Assembly: GCA_016291915.1 (NCBI GenBank)
Contig: JAEEZP010000092.1
Span: 1 to 21,136, forward strand
Direction: 5' to 3'
Source of the DNA: Prevotella sp.
GTDB lineage: Bacteria > Bacteroidota > Bacteroidia > Bacteroidales > Bacteroidaceae
DNA length: 21,136 nucleotides
The notes beneath the pieces are model-generated. The model was not told where the DNA came from, ran no database searches, and saw nothing but the letters and a program-made list of their open reading frames with translations. Below are positions 1-6,716 of this stretch, piece after piece. Made by a program: the position numbers and the translations under genes. Position 1 is the first letter of the stretch; each line of letters opens with the position of its first letter.

Positions 1-110
1 ACTCCCAGTCCTAGTACATAATACTCCCAGTCCTAGTACATAATACTCCCAGTCCTAGTACATAATACTCATAGTCCAAGTACTCCGGACTCCCAGTCCG
101 GTGTATCTGG
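1..110. repeat. 22-bp tandem repeat array, cut by the window edge
   Basis: Three identical 22-bp units lie at 1-22, 23-44 and 45-66, each starting ACTCCCAGTCCTAG and ending ACATAAT. Two degenerate units in the same 22-bp register follow at 67-88 and 89-110. The array probably continues to the left of the window. Across the last two units CCGGACT (85-91) and AGTCCGG (95-101) form a perfect inverted repeat around CCC, and TAC/GTA (81-83, 103-105) extends it past one mismatch. The repeat has no ORF and its role is unknown. It could be a polymorphic intergenic minisatellite or the remnant of a hairpin-forming element. Confidence 0.9.
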
Positions 111-252
111 ACTGTCATCAGGTATCATCAAATCAAATGGCAAAAAGGAGCAAATACGACCGTCATAACACCTTTTTGAATGACTTATGATCCGAATAGC
201 GATTCTTTTGGGATAAATATCATGGTTTTTTCATATAAAAATGTGTAAGTAA
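111..252. other. Intergenic stretch without a recognisable gene
   Basis: Between the tandem repeats and the rpsA promoter I see no supported gene, RNA or terminator. A 17-codon ATG frame at 137-190 (MAKRSKYDRHNTFLNDL) exists but is too short and has no promoter I can identify. The stretch is AT-rich, ordinary intergenic sequence. Confidence 0.5.
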
Positions 253-283
253 TTGCAGGTTTGAAAAAAATGTTGTAACTTTG
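253..283 (+). promoter_or_regulatory. rpsA promoter (Bacteroidetes -33/-7)
   Basis: TTG at 253-255 is followed by 20 nt and then TAACTTTG at 276-283, matching the Bacteroidetes sigma-ABfr consensus TTG-N19-20-TAnnTTTG. A second TTTG lies 12 nt before the -7 box (260-263), exactly as at rpsP. The sequence after the box, CAGCCGCT, is GC-rich and also shared with rpsP. Transcription should start at about 287-290, leaving a leader of about 80 nt before the rpsA ATG. Confidence 0.8.
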
Positions 284-343
284 CAGCCGCTTTGACTCAA
301 TGAGTTATGGCTAGAGTTTATTCACATGTTTAATTTTTAATCA

Positions 344-356
344 GGTACTGCGTACC
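344..356 (+). promoter_or_regulatory. Small hairpin in the rpsA leader
   Basis: GGTAC (344-348) and GTACC (352-356) pair around a TGC loop, 13 nt before the rpsA start codon. S1 is known to repress its own translation in E. coli, so a structured leader is plausible here. A 5-bp stem is weak evidence for control. Confidence 0.3.
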
Positions 357-369
357 ACCATTTTTATTT

Positions 370-2145
370 ATGTCAGATTTTAAAAACGTGCAACCACTTG
401 AGGACTTCGACTGGGAACAATTCGAAAGCAACAGTACTTCAGGAGTTAGCAAAGAGGAGTTAACCAAGGCTTATGATGAGACCCTGAACAAGGTTTCTGA
501 GCATCAGGTTGTTGACGGTAAGGTTATTTCTATTGACAAGAAAGAGGTTATCGTTAACATCGGTTACAAGAGCGACGGTATTATCCCTGCCTCTGAGTTC
601 CGTTACAACCCCGACTTGAAGGTTGGTGACGTCGTTGAAGTTTATGTTGAGAACCAGGAGGACAAGAAAGGTCAGCTTCTTCTTTCTCACAAGAAGGCTC
701 GCATGAGCAAGAGTTGGGAGCGCGTTAATGCAGCTCTTGATAATGAGGAGGTTATCCAGGGTTACATCAAGTGTCGTACCAAGGGCGGTATGATCGTTGA
801 CGTATTTGGCATCGAGGCCTTCTTGCCGGGTAGCCAGATCGACGTTCATCCTATTCGTGATTACGATGTATTCGTTGGTAAGACCATGGAATTCAAGGTT
901 GTGAAGATCAATCAGGAGTTCCGCAATGTTGTTGTTTCTCACAAGGCTCTCATCGAGGCTGAGTTGGAGCAGCAGAAGAAAGAGATTATCAGCAAGCTGG
1001 AGAAAGGTCAGATTCTCGAGGGTACCGTTAAGAACATCACTTCTTACGGTGTATTCGTTGACCTTGGCGGTGTTGACGGACTCATTCACATTACAGATCT
1101 TTCTTGGGGTCGTGTTAGTGATCCACATGAGGTTGTTGAACTTGATCAGAAGATCAATGTTGTTATTCTTGACTTTGATGATGAGAAGAAGCGTATTGCT
1201 CTCGGTCTGAAGCAGCTTACCGCTCATCCTTGGGATGCACTGGATGCTGACCTGAAGGTTGGTGACCGTGTGAAGGGTAAGGTTGTTGTGATCGCTGATT
1301 ACGGAGCATTTGTTGAAATAGCTCCCGGTGTGGAAGGACTTATCCACGTATCAGAGATGTCTTGGAGCCAGCATCTGCGCAGTGCACAGGAGTTCATGCA
1401 TGTTGGTGACGAGGTAGAGGCTGTAATCCTGACTCTCGACCGTGAAGAGCGTAAGATGTCTCTCGGTATCAAGCAGTTGAAGGATGATCCATGGGAGTCT
1501 ATCGAAGACAAGTATCCTATCGGAAGCAAGCACACTGCACGTGTACGTAACTTCACTAACTTCGGTATTTTCGTAGAGCTTGAGGAAGGTGTTGACGGAC
1601 TGATTCATATCAGTGACCTGTCTTGGACGAAGAAGGTTAAGCATCCATCAGAGTTTACTCAGGTAGGTGCAGAGATCGAGGTTATCGTTCTTGAGATAGA
1701 TAAGGAGAACCGTCGTCTGTCATTAGGTCACAAGCAGCTGGAAGACAACCCATGGGATGCTTACGAGACACTCTATACTCCCGGTAGCGTTCATCAGGGT
1801 AAGATCACAGAGATTATGGACAAGGGTGCTGTAATCGTTCTTAACGAAGGTGGTGAGGGCTTTGCTACTCCTAAACATCTTGTTAAGGAAGATGGTACTC
1901 AGGCTCAGCTCGGTGAGGAACTCAGCTTCAAGGTGATTGAGTTTGTGAAAGATACCAAGCGTATCATCCTCTCTCACAGCCGTACTTTCGAAGATGCCAA
2001 GGAAGAGGCTAAGAAGGCCGCTCGCAAGCAGCGTGCTCCGAAGAAGGAGGAAACTCCTGCTATCAACAATGTAGCAGCAGGTACCACTCTTGGTGATATC
2101 GATGCTTTGGCAGAGTTGAAGGCTAAATTGGAGAAAGGCGAGTAA
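370..2145 (+). CDS. rpsA: 30S ribosomal protein S1
   Basis: S1 binds mRNA on the small ribosomal subunit and helps place it for initiation. The 591-residue protein carries six S1/OB-fold repeats at about residues 44-111, 124-194, 214-286, 297-373, 385-460 and 471-542. The third to fifth show the typical GVFVDL...GLIHITDLSW pattern, followed by a segment ending LGLKQL or similar. An acidic N-terminal segment and a Lys/Ala/Glu-rich tail (after about 545) flank the repeats. The length is that expected for a six-domain S1. ATG at 370 is the first in-frame start after the promoter and gives the familiar MSDFKNVQPLEDFDWEQFE beginning; no Shine-Dalgarno sequence is visible, as is usual in this phylum. 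The gene appears monocistronic, with its own promoter and a strong terminator. Codon use is strongly biased, as expected for a highly expressed gene. Confidence 0.97.
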   Translation: MSDFKNVQPLEDFDWEQFESNSTSGVSKEELTKAYDETLNKVSEHQVVDGKVISIDKKEVIVNIGYKSDGIIPASEFRYNPDLKVGDVVEVYVENQEDKKGQLLLSHKKARMSKSWERVNAALDNEEVIQGYIKCRTKGGMIVDVFGIEAFLPGSQIDVHPIRDYDVFVGKTMEFKVVKINQEFRNVVVSHKALIEAELEQQKKEIISKLEKGQILEGTVKNITSYGVFVDLGGVDGLIHITDLSWGRVSDPHEVVELDQKINVVILDFDDEKKRIALGLKQLTAHPWDALDADLKVGDRVKGKVVVIADYGAFVEIAPGVEGLIHVSEMSWSQHLRSAQEFMHVGDEVEAVILTLDREERKMSLGIKQLKDDPWESIEDKYPIGSKHTARVRNFTNFGIFVELEEGVDGLIHISDLSWTKKVKHPSEFTQVGAEIEVIVLEIDKENRRLSLGHKQLEDNPWDAYETLYTPGSVHQGKITEIMDKGAVIVLNEGGEGFATPKHLVKEDGTQAQLGEELSFKVIEFVKDTKRIILSHSRTFEDAKEEAKKAARKQRAPKKEETPAINNVAAGTTLGDIDALAELKAKLEKGE

Positions 2146-2167
2146 AACTTTCTTCCACGAATTATTC

Positions 2168-2200
2168 AGAGGGGATACCGCATGGTCTCCCCTCTTTTTT
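2168..2200 (+). terminator. Rho-independent terminator of rpsA
   Basis: AGAGGGGA (2168-2175) pairs with TCCCCTCT (2188-2195). ACC/GGT extends the stem inward past one mismatch, around the loop GCAT. A run of T follows to 2200. It lies 22 nt after the rpsA stop. Confidence 0.92.
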
Positions 2201-2212
2201 ATTTGGTTGACG

Positions 2213-2250
2213 AGTAAACAAGTAAACGAGTTGTTCGTTTATGATTTACT
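2213..2250. repeat. Two-stage inverted repeat downstream of rpsA
   Basis: The outer arms AGTAAA (2213-2218) and TTTACT (2245-2250) enclose inner arms TAAACGA (2223-2229) and TCGTTTA (2235-2241) around GTTGT. It lies after the rpsA terminator and about 80 nt before the clpC promoter, so it is not needed as a terminator. Its core resembles the hairpin after clpC (4951-4971). Confidence 0.6.
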
Positions 2251-2327
2251 ATTATTAAGGAGGCTTTGGGATGGAGAAGAAACATTACTTTATAAAAGTT
2301 ATAAGTTGCTTTTTTCTGGCATAATTT

Positions 2328-2356
2328 TTGTATTTTGAGAAAATGTTATATATTTG
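2328..2356 (+). promoter_or_regulatory. clpC promoter (Bacteroidetes -33/-7)
   Basis: TTG at 2328-2330, 18 nt, then TATATTTG at 2349-2356 fits the phylum consensus. The predicted start of transcription is only about 15 nt before the clpC ATG, so the leader is short. I see no CtsR- or CIRCE-type heat-shock operator. Confidence 0.75.
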
Positions 2357-2374
2357 CAAATAGAAAGGTAAAAA

Positions 2375-4921
2375 ATGGCTAGTCAATTCTCCCCCAAGGT
2401 ATCGCAGATTCTTGCCTTCAGTCGAGAAGAAGCATCAAGACTATCGAGTAGATCGGTTGGTCCTGAGCATCTTTTGTTGAGTCTGTTGCGTGAAAAGAGT
2501 GGACCTGTTCGGGATTTCTTTATACGATTTGATGCTGATATAGCAGCAATCAAGAGCGAACTGGAAGAAAAAGTTCGTGAGGATAACATACAACAACCCA
2601 TGTTGTTTACCAATGAGTTAGTTCTGAATGAAAAGGCAAGTAATATCTTAAAACTTGCTGTTCTGGAAGCGCGACTGCAGACCAAAACATTGGTAGATGT
2701 ACAACATCTGTTGTTAGCAATATTACATGATCAAGTAGAAAATGGAGCAAAAATGATTTTGGAACAGAATAATATGAATTATGAGGATGCACTGTCTTTC
2801 TTCTCTCAAAAGAAAGAATCGATAACACCTACCAACGGTATCGGTCTTCCTGAAGATTTTGATGAGGATGAAGATGTTCAGCCAAATAACACGGGTAACA
2901 GATCAAGATCCAATGCGACAGTGTCAACGCCGACACAGAAGAGTGGCGGAAAGACTCCTATGCTCGATAACTTCAGTGTAGATCTGACTTTGGCAGCAAG
3001 AGAAGGAAAACTTGACCCCGTCGTCGGTCGTGAGAAAGAGATTCTTCGTGTGTCAGAGATCCTGTGCAGAAGGAAGAAGAATAATCCTATTCTTATCGGT
3101 GAACCTGGTGTAGGAAAGAGTGCTATCGTTGAAGGATTGGCACAGTTGATAGCCAAGAATAAGATATCACCTATTTTATATAATAAGCGATTGGTCAACT
3201 TGGATATGACTGCCATTGTGGCTGGAACGAAATATCGTGGTCAGTTTGAGGAACGTATCAGAGCATTATTGAAGGAATTGGAACAGAATTCTGATATTAT
3301 TGTGTTTATTGATGAGATCCATACCTTGATAGGTGCTGGTAGCACACCAGGATCTATGGATGCTGCCAATATCATGAAACCAGCTTTGGCACGTGGTACT
3401 ATTCAGTGTATCGGAGCAACTACGCTTGATGAGTATCGGAATTCTATTGAGAAGGACGGTGCTTTGGAGAGGAGATTCCAGAAAATTATCATTGAGCCAA
3501 CAACGGCAGAGGAAACGCTGAATATCCTTCATAATATCAAGGATAGATACGAGCAGCATCATCACGTGAATTACAGTGAGGATGCTATACAGGCATGTGT
3601 CAGATTGACAGACCGATATATCAACGACCGTTTCTTCCCTGATAAAGCTATTGATGCCTTGGATGAGGTGGGTGCAAAGGTACATTTACATTCTGCCAAT
3701 GTTCCTCCGGAAATCATTGCCAAGGAAAAGGATATCACATTTATCAAAGAGAAAAAGAAGGCGGCTGTTAACAACCAGAACTTTGAATTGGCTGCCGGTT
3801 ATCGTGACAGACAGTTACAACTGGAGAAAGAATTGGTAGAGTTACGTGAGAACTGGCAGAAAGATGATCAAGAAACCCGTGCCAATGTGACAGAACAGGA
3901 AGTGGCTGATGTCGTTTCGATGATGTCGGGTGTTCCTGTGCAGAGGATGGCAGAGTCAGAAGGTATCCGTTTGAAGAATTTGGCTACAGAACTGAAGAAA
4001 GAAGTGATTGCACAGGATAAGGCCATTGAGAAACTGGTCAAAGCCATCTTGCGTAATCGTGCTGGTCTTCGTGATCCTAATCATCCTATCGGTGCCTTTA
4101 TGTTCTTAGGTCCTACCGGTGTGGGTAAGACTTATCTTGCCAAGAAACTGGCTGAAGTAATGTTTGGTACTGCTGAATCGCTCATTCGTATTGATATGAG
4201 TGAGTATTCTGAAAGTTTTAATACCTCACGACTTGTGGGTGCCCCTCCGGGATATGTCGGATATGAAGAGGGTGGACAGTTGACAGAACGTGTTCGTCGT
4301 CGCCCCTACTCTATTGTTCTTTTGGATGAGATAGAAAAAGCACACGGTAATGTATTTAATATGTTGTTACAAGTGCTTGATGAAGGTAGACTCACTGACG
4401 GTAATGGCAGATTGGTAGATTTCCGAAATACGGTTATTATCATGACATCGAATGTGGGAACACGTCAGTTGAAAGAATTTGGACATGGCATAGGATTCGG
4501 GGCTGGAAAGATTGGTATCTCTATGGATGATAAAGACAAGGAGTATGCTCGTTCTATTATCCAAAAGAGCTTGAGTAAACATTTTGCTCCCGAATTCCTG
4601 AACCGTATGGATGATATTATCACTTTCGATCAGTTAGACCTCGAGGCTATCAAAAAGATTGTAGATATAGAGTTGCGTGATTTGAACAAACGAATCGAGA
4701 GTCTTGGTTATCATCTGACTGTTACTGATTCTGCCAAGGAATTCGTGGCCACTAAAGGCTATGATGTACAGTTTGGTGCTCGTCCGTTGAAACGTGCGAT
4801 ACAAACACATATTGAAGATGGTGTTTGTGAGTTACTCATTGATGAGACGTTAAAATCTGGTATGACCATCGTGGTCGACAAGGATGCAGAAAGTGAGAAA
4901 CTTCACATACAAGTACAATAG
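2375..4921 (+). CDS. clpC: ATP-dependent Clp protease ATPase subunit ClpC
   Basis: This is a Hsp100 AAA+ unfoldase that feeds proteins to the ClpP peptidase. The 848-residue protein has a double Clp N-domain (about 1-145), an acidic/serine linker (150-195), a first AAA+ module with Walker A GEPGVGKS (242-249) and Walker B IIVFIDEIH (308-316), a UVR-like coiled segment (about 456-490), and a second AAA+ module with Walker A GPTGVGKT (579-586) and Walker B SIVLLDEIEK (646-655). An IGF tripeptide at 706-708 sits where ClpP-binding loops occur. That loop and the short UVR-type middle region identify ClpC and argue against the disaggregase ClpB, which has a long middle domain and no such loop. The ATG at 2375 follows a weak purine-rich GAAAGG. 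No clpP or adaptor gene (mcsA/mecA) lies in the window. The gene appears monocistronic. Confidence 0.95.
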   Translation: MASQFSPKVSQILAFSREEASRLSSRSVGPEHLLLSLLREKSGPVRDFFIRFDADIAAIKSELEEKVREDNIQQPMLFTNELVLNEKASNILKLAVLEARLQTKTLVDVQHLLLAILHDQVENGAKMILEQNNMNYEDALSFFSQKKESITPTNGIGLPEDFDEDEDVQPNNTGNRSRSNATVSTPTQKSGGKTPMLDNFSVDLTLAAREGKLDPVVGREKEILRVSEILCRRKKNNPILIGEPGVGKSAIVEGLAQLIAKNKISPILYNKRLVNLDMTAIVAGTKYRGQFEERIRALLKELEQNSDIIVFIDEIHTLIGAGSTPGSMDAANIMKPALARGTIQCIGATTLDEYRNSIEKDGALERRFQKIIIEPTTAEETLNILHNIKDRYEQHHHVNYSEDAIQACVRLTDRYINDRFFPDKAIDALDEVGAKVHLHSANVPPEIIAKEKDITFIKEKKKAAVNNQNFELAAGYRDRQLQLEKELVELRENWQKDDQETRANVTEQEVADVVSMMSGVPVQRMAESEGIRLKNLATELKKEVIAQDKAIEKLVKAILRNRAGLRDPNHPIGAFMFLGPTGVGKTYLAKKLAEVMFGTAESLIRIDMSEYSESFNTSRLVGAPPGYVGYEEGGQLTERVRRRPYSIVLLDEIEKAHGNVFNMLLQVLDEGRLTDGNGRLVDFRNTVIIMTSNVGTRQLKEFGHGIGFGAGKIGISMDDKDKEYARSIIQKSLSKHFAPEFLNRMDDIITFDQLDLEAIKKIVDIELRDLNKRIESLGYHLTVTDSAKEFVATKGYDVQFGARPLKRAIQTHIEDGVCELLIDETLKSGMTIVVDKDAESEKLHIQVQ

Positions 4922-4950
4922 TTAGTTGATGAAGTGTATAGTATTCTTAT

Positions 4951-4971
4951 AGTAAAACGACTTGTTTTACT
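4951..4971. repeat. 8-bp inverted repeat downstream of clpC
   Basis: AGTAAAAC (4951-4958) and GTTTTACT (4964-4971) form a perfect inverted repeat around GACTT. There is no T-run on either side and a clear terminator follows, so it is not an obvious terminator. The core AAACGACTTGTT resembles AAACGAGTTGTT in the element after rpsA. Confidence 0.6.
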
Positions 4972-4997
4972 GTAGAAATAATCATATATTCCAAAAC

Positions 4998-5035
4998 AAA
5001 AAGCTGCTCTTAAAGAGCAGCTTTTTAGTTTTTTT
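4998..5035. terminator. Bidirectional terminator between clpC and the convergent DUF4890 gene
   Basis: AAAAAGCTGCTCT (4998-5010) and AGAGCAGCTTTTT (5014-5026) form a perfect 13-bp stem around TAA. A T-rich tail follows on the plus strand to 5035, and the A-tract of the stem serves the minus strand. It sits between two convergent genes and can serve both. Confidence 0.93.
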
Positions 5036-5047
5036 ATCTGAGATTAA

Positions 5048-5548
5048 TTAGTTATTGTTCCTTCTTCCGTTGAACTGACGATTCTGACGCATCTTCTGTA
5101 TCTCTTCCTGTCTCTTCTCATAGGCACTGTACTGATCCTTTGTGAGGATCTCCTTCAACTTTCCGTCATATTCTTTCTGCTTAGCTTCACGTTCCTGTCT
5201 CATCTTCTGCATTTCCTCTCGGGATGGACGCTGTCCGTTTTGTGCTGAAGCACCTGTCTGTCCGTCGGTCCTTCTCTGTGGACGAGCCTGCTGACCGTCA
5301 TTGTTGCCATTGTTTGGGCGAGGACCCATGTTACGGCCACCACGTCCTGGCATTCTGAAAAGTGAAGAATACTCTTCGTTCAGAGCCTTTACTTTTTCCT
5401 GCTGTTCCTTAGTGAGATTATACTCTTTTGTCATCATCTCTGTACGATCCATTCTTGGTCCTTGTGGACGCTGTCTCATCTGCTCATTTTGAGCACTTGC
5501 CATTGTTACTGTCATAATGGCAACAATCATCATTAATAATTTCTTCAT
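5048..5548 (-). CDS. Secreted Spy/CpxP-like protein (DUF4890 type)
   Basis: The 166-residue protein starts with a signal peptide (MKKLLMMIVAIMTVTMASA, probable cleavage before Q20), so it is exported to the periplasm. The mature part is very rich in Gln, Arg, Asn, Met and Glu. It holds two LTxxQ-like motifs, LTKEQQ (45-50) and LTKDQY (135-140), each followed by a charged helix, with a disordered Gly/Asn/Pro/Arg-rich linker (about 65-110) between them. Paired LTxxQ helices are the hallmark of Spy/CpxP periplasmic chaperones, and Bacteroidetes versions are often labelled DUF4890. A chaperone or envelope-stress role is inferred from that resemblance only. The gene stands alone between the clpC terminator and the end of the ATP synthase operon. 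I could not place a confident promoter in the 137 nt upstream. Confidence 0.75.
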   Translation of the reverse strand: MKKLLMMIVAIMTVTMASAQNEQMRQRPQGPRMDRTEMMTKEYNLTKEQQEKVKALNEEYSSLFRMPGRGGRNMGPRPNNGNNDGQQARPQRRTDGQTGASAQNGQRPSREEMQKMRQEREAKQKEYDGKLKEILTKDQYSAYEKRQEEIQKMRQNRQFNGRRNNN

Positions 5549-5685
5549 TGTAATACTATTTAATTGATTAATTTTTATTTTTATCGATTTTTTGACGAGA
5601 AAGTATAAGTATTGGTTTAAATAGATTACTTTGAATTTAAGATATTTTTTCGTTTGTTTTCTTGTTTTTAAGTGATTCTATTACT

Positions 5686-5718
5686 AAAAAAGGATGTAGC
5701 ATTTATTTGCCACATCCT
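5686..5718 (-). terminator. Terminator of the ATP synthase operon
   Basis: Read on the minus strand, AGGATGTGGC and GCTACATCCT (plus-strand 5709-5718 and 5691-5700) form a 10-bp stem with one G-U pair around an 8-nt loop. A T-run follows (plus-strand A's, 5686-5690). It starts 23 nt after the atpG stop. Confidence 0.92.
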
Positions 5719-5741
5719 TATCTAATAGAGCTTTGTGAGGA

Positions 5742-6710
5742 TCAATTGTTGACAGTTCCTCCAACAATATCGAGCAACTCACTTGTAATAGCTTGCTGAC
5801 GACTCTTGTTGTATTGTAGTCTGAGCTCACGCAATAACTCATCTGCATTATCGGTAGCTGTCTGCATAGCGACCATTCGGGCAGCGTGTTCTGAAGCAAC
5901 ACTATCGAGAAGAGCTGTATATAACATTAAATGAGCCAGTTTAGGAATTAACTTTCCTAATACTTCATCCATAGAGGGTTCTACGATAAAGTTGTCATTC
6001 AATGGCTTGGCAGCTACTTGTTCATGACGTGTCTGCTGCTTATCACGCTGACGTAGATATTCAACCGATTCTTTCGTGGCTGCGATAGATGTAAGATCTC
6101 GCTCATGATCAGCTTCCAATTCACTTTGGATGTCGATGGGATAGAATGTCTTCCTGGTTAGGATTTGTGATCCCGCACTTTTGAAATGATGATATATCAA
6201 TTCAATACGGTCGAACTCTCCCAAACGGAATTTTCTACCTAATTCAATGGCAATATCAATGCATCCTTGTGCATTGGGTTTGTCTGCCAACGCTACAAAG
6301 TTCCCGCCTGACTGCAATCCAAGTTTCGTCACTTTCTCAGCTACTTTACGGCCTATAGGATAAACAACAATGTTTTCCTTGCCGAGATATTGGTATTCAT
6401 CGATAGCCTGCTGCATCATTTTAATGACATTAGCGTTGAAACCACCACAAAGTGAGGAGTTGCTGGAATAAACCACTAACGCAATTCTTTTTACCGGACG
6501 TACAATATTATAGACGGTATTAGCATCTGCTTCACTTGCCAGGAAGGTTTTCAAGATATGTTCCAACATTGATGAGTAAGGAAGCATATTCTCGATGGCA
6601 ACCTGTGCATGGTGAAGTTTCGAAGATGCAACCATCTTCATTGCACTTGTAATCTTTCTGGTGCTGTTTACACTGGCTATTCGACCTTTTATCTCTTTCA
6701 GTGACGGCAT
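5742..6710 (-). CDS. atpG: F1Fo ATP synthase gamma subunit
   Basis: Gamma is the central rotor shaft that turns inside the alpha3beta3 ring and couples it to the c-ring. The 322-residue protein has the conserved ends of the family: N-terminal MPSLKEIKGRIASVNSTRKI followed by TSAMKMVASSKL, and a C-terminal helix with LRLQYNKSRQQAITSELLDI. These two helices form the coiled-coil shaft. The Rossmann-like middle includes SSNSSLCGGFN at about 83-93. It is somewhat longer than E. coli gamma (about 287). It is the last gene of the operon, 6 nt after atpA and followed by a terminator, so it is probably translationally coupled to atpA. Confidence 0.97.
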   Translation of the reverse strand: MPSLKEIKGRIASVNSTRKITSAMKMVASSKLHHAQVAIENMLPYSSMLEHILKTFLASEADANTVYNIVRPVKRIALVVYSSNSSLCGGFNANVIKMMQQAIDEYQYLGKENIVVYPIGRKVAEKVTKLGLQSGGNFVALADKPNAQGCIDIAIELGRKFRLGEFDRIELIYHHFKSAGSQILTRKTFYPIDIQSELEADHERDLTSIAATKESVEYLRQRDKQQTRHEQVAAKPLNDNFIVEPSMDEVLGKLIPKLAHLMLYTALLDSVASEHAARMVAMQTATDNADELLRELRLQYNKSRQQAITSELLDIVGGTVNN

Positions 6711-6716
6711 AAGCTA

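Noticed and set aside
1..110. CRISPR array.
   Set aside because: The 22-bp units are directly adjacent with no unique spacers, and no cas gene is in the window.
137..190. A 17-codon ORF (MAKRSKYDRHNTFLNDL) upstream of rpsA.
   Set aside because: It is too short, no promoter is seen, and such frames are expected by chance. I found no feature that makes it a leader peptide.
460..1347. Long open frame of 295 codons on the minus strand within rpsA.
   Set aside because: It is antisense to a certain gene with strong codon bias, which produces long antisense frames. The translation has no recognisable domain.
2375..4921. Annotation as ClpB (disaggregase).
   Set aside because: The protein has a short UVR-like middle segment, not the long ClpB coiled-coil domain, and has an IGF loop for ClpP.
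5549..5685. A promoter for the DUF4890 gene.
   Set aside because: No TAnnTTTG with a TTG at about 20 nt is found on the minus strand. TATACTTTC near 5601 is only a poor match.
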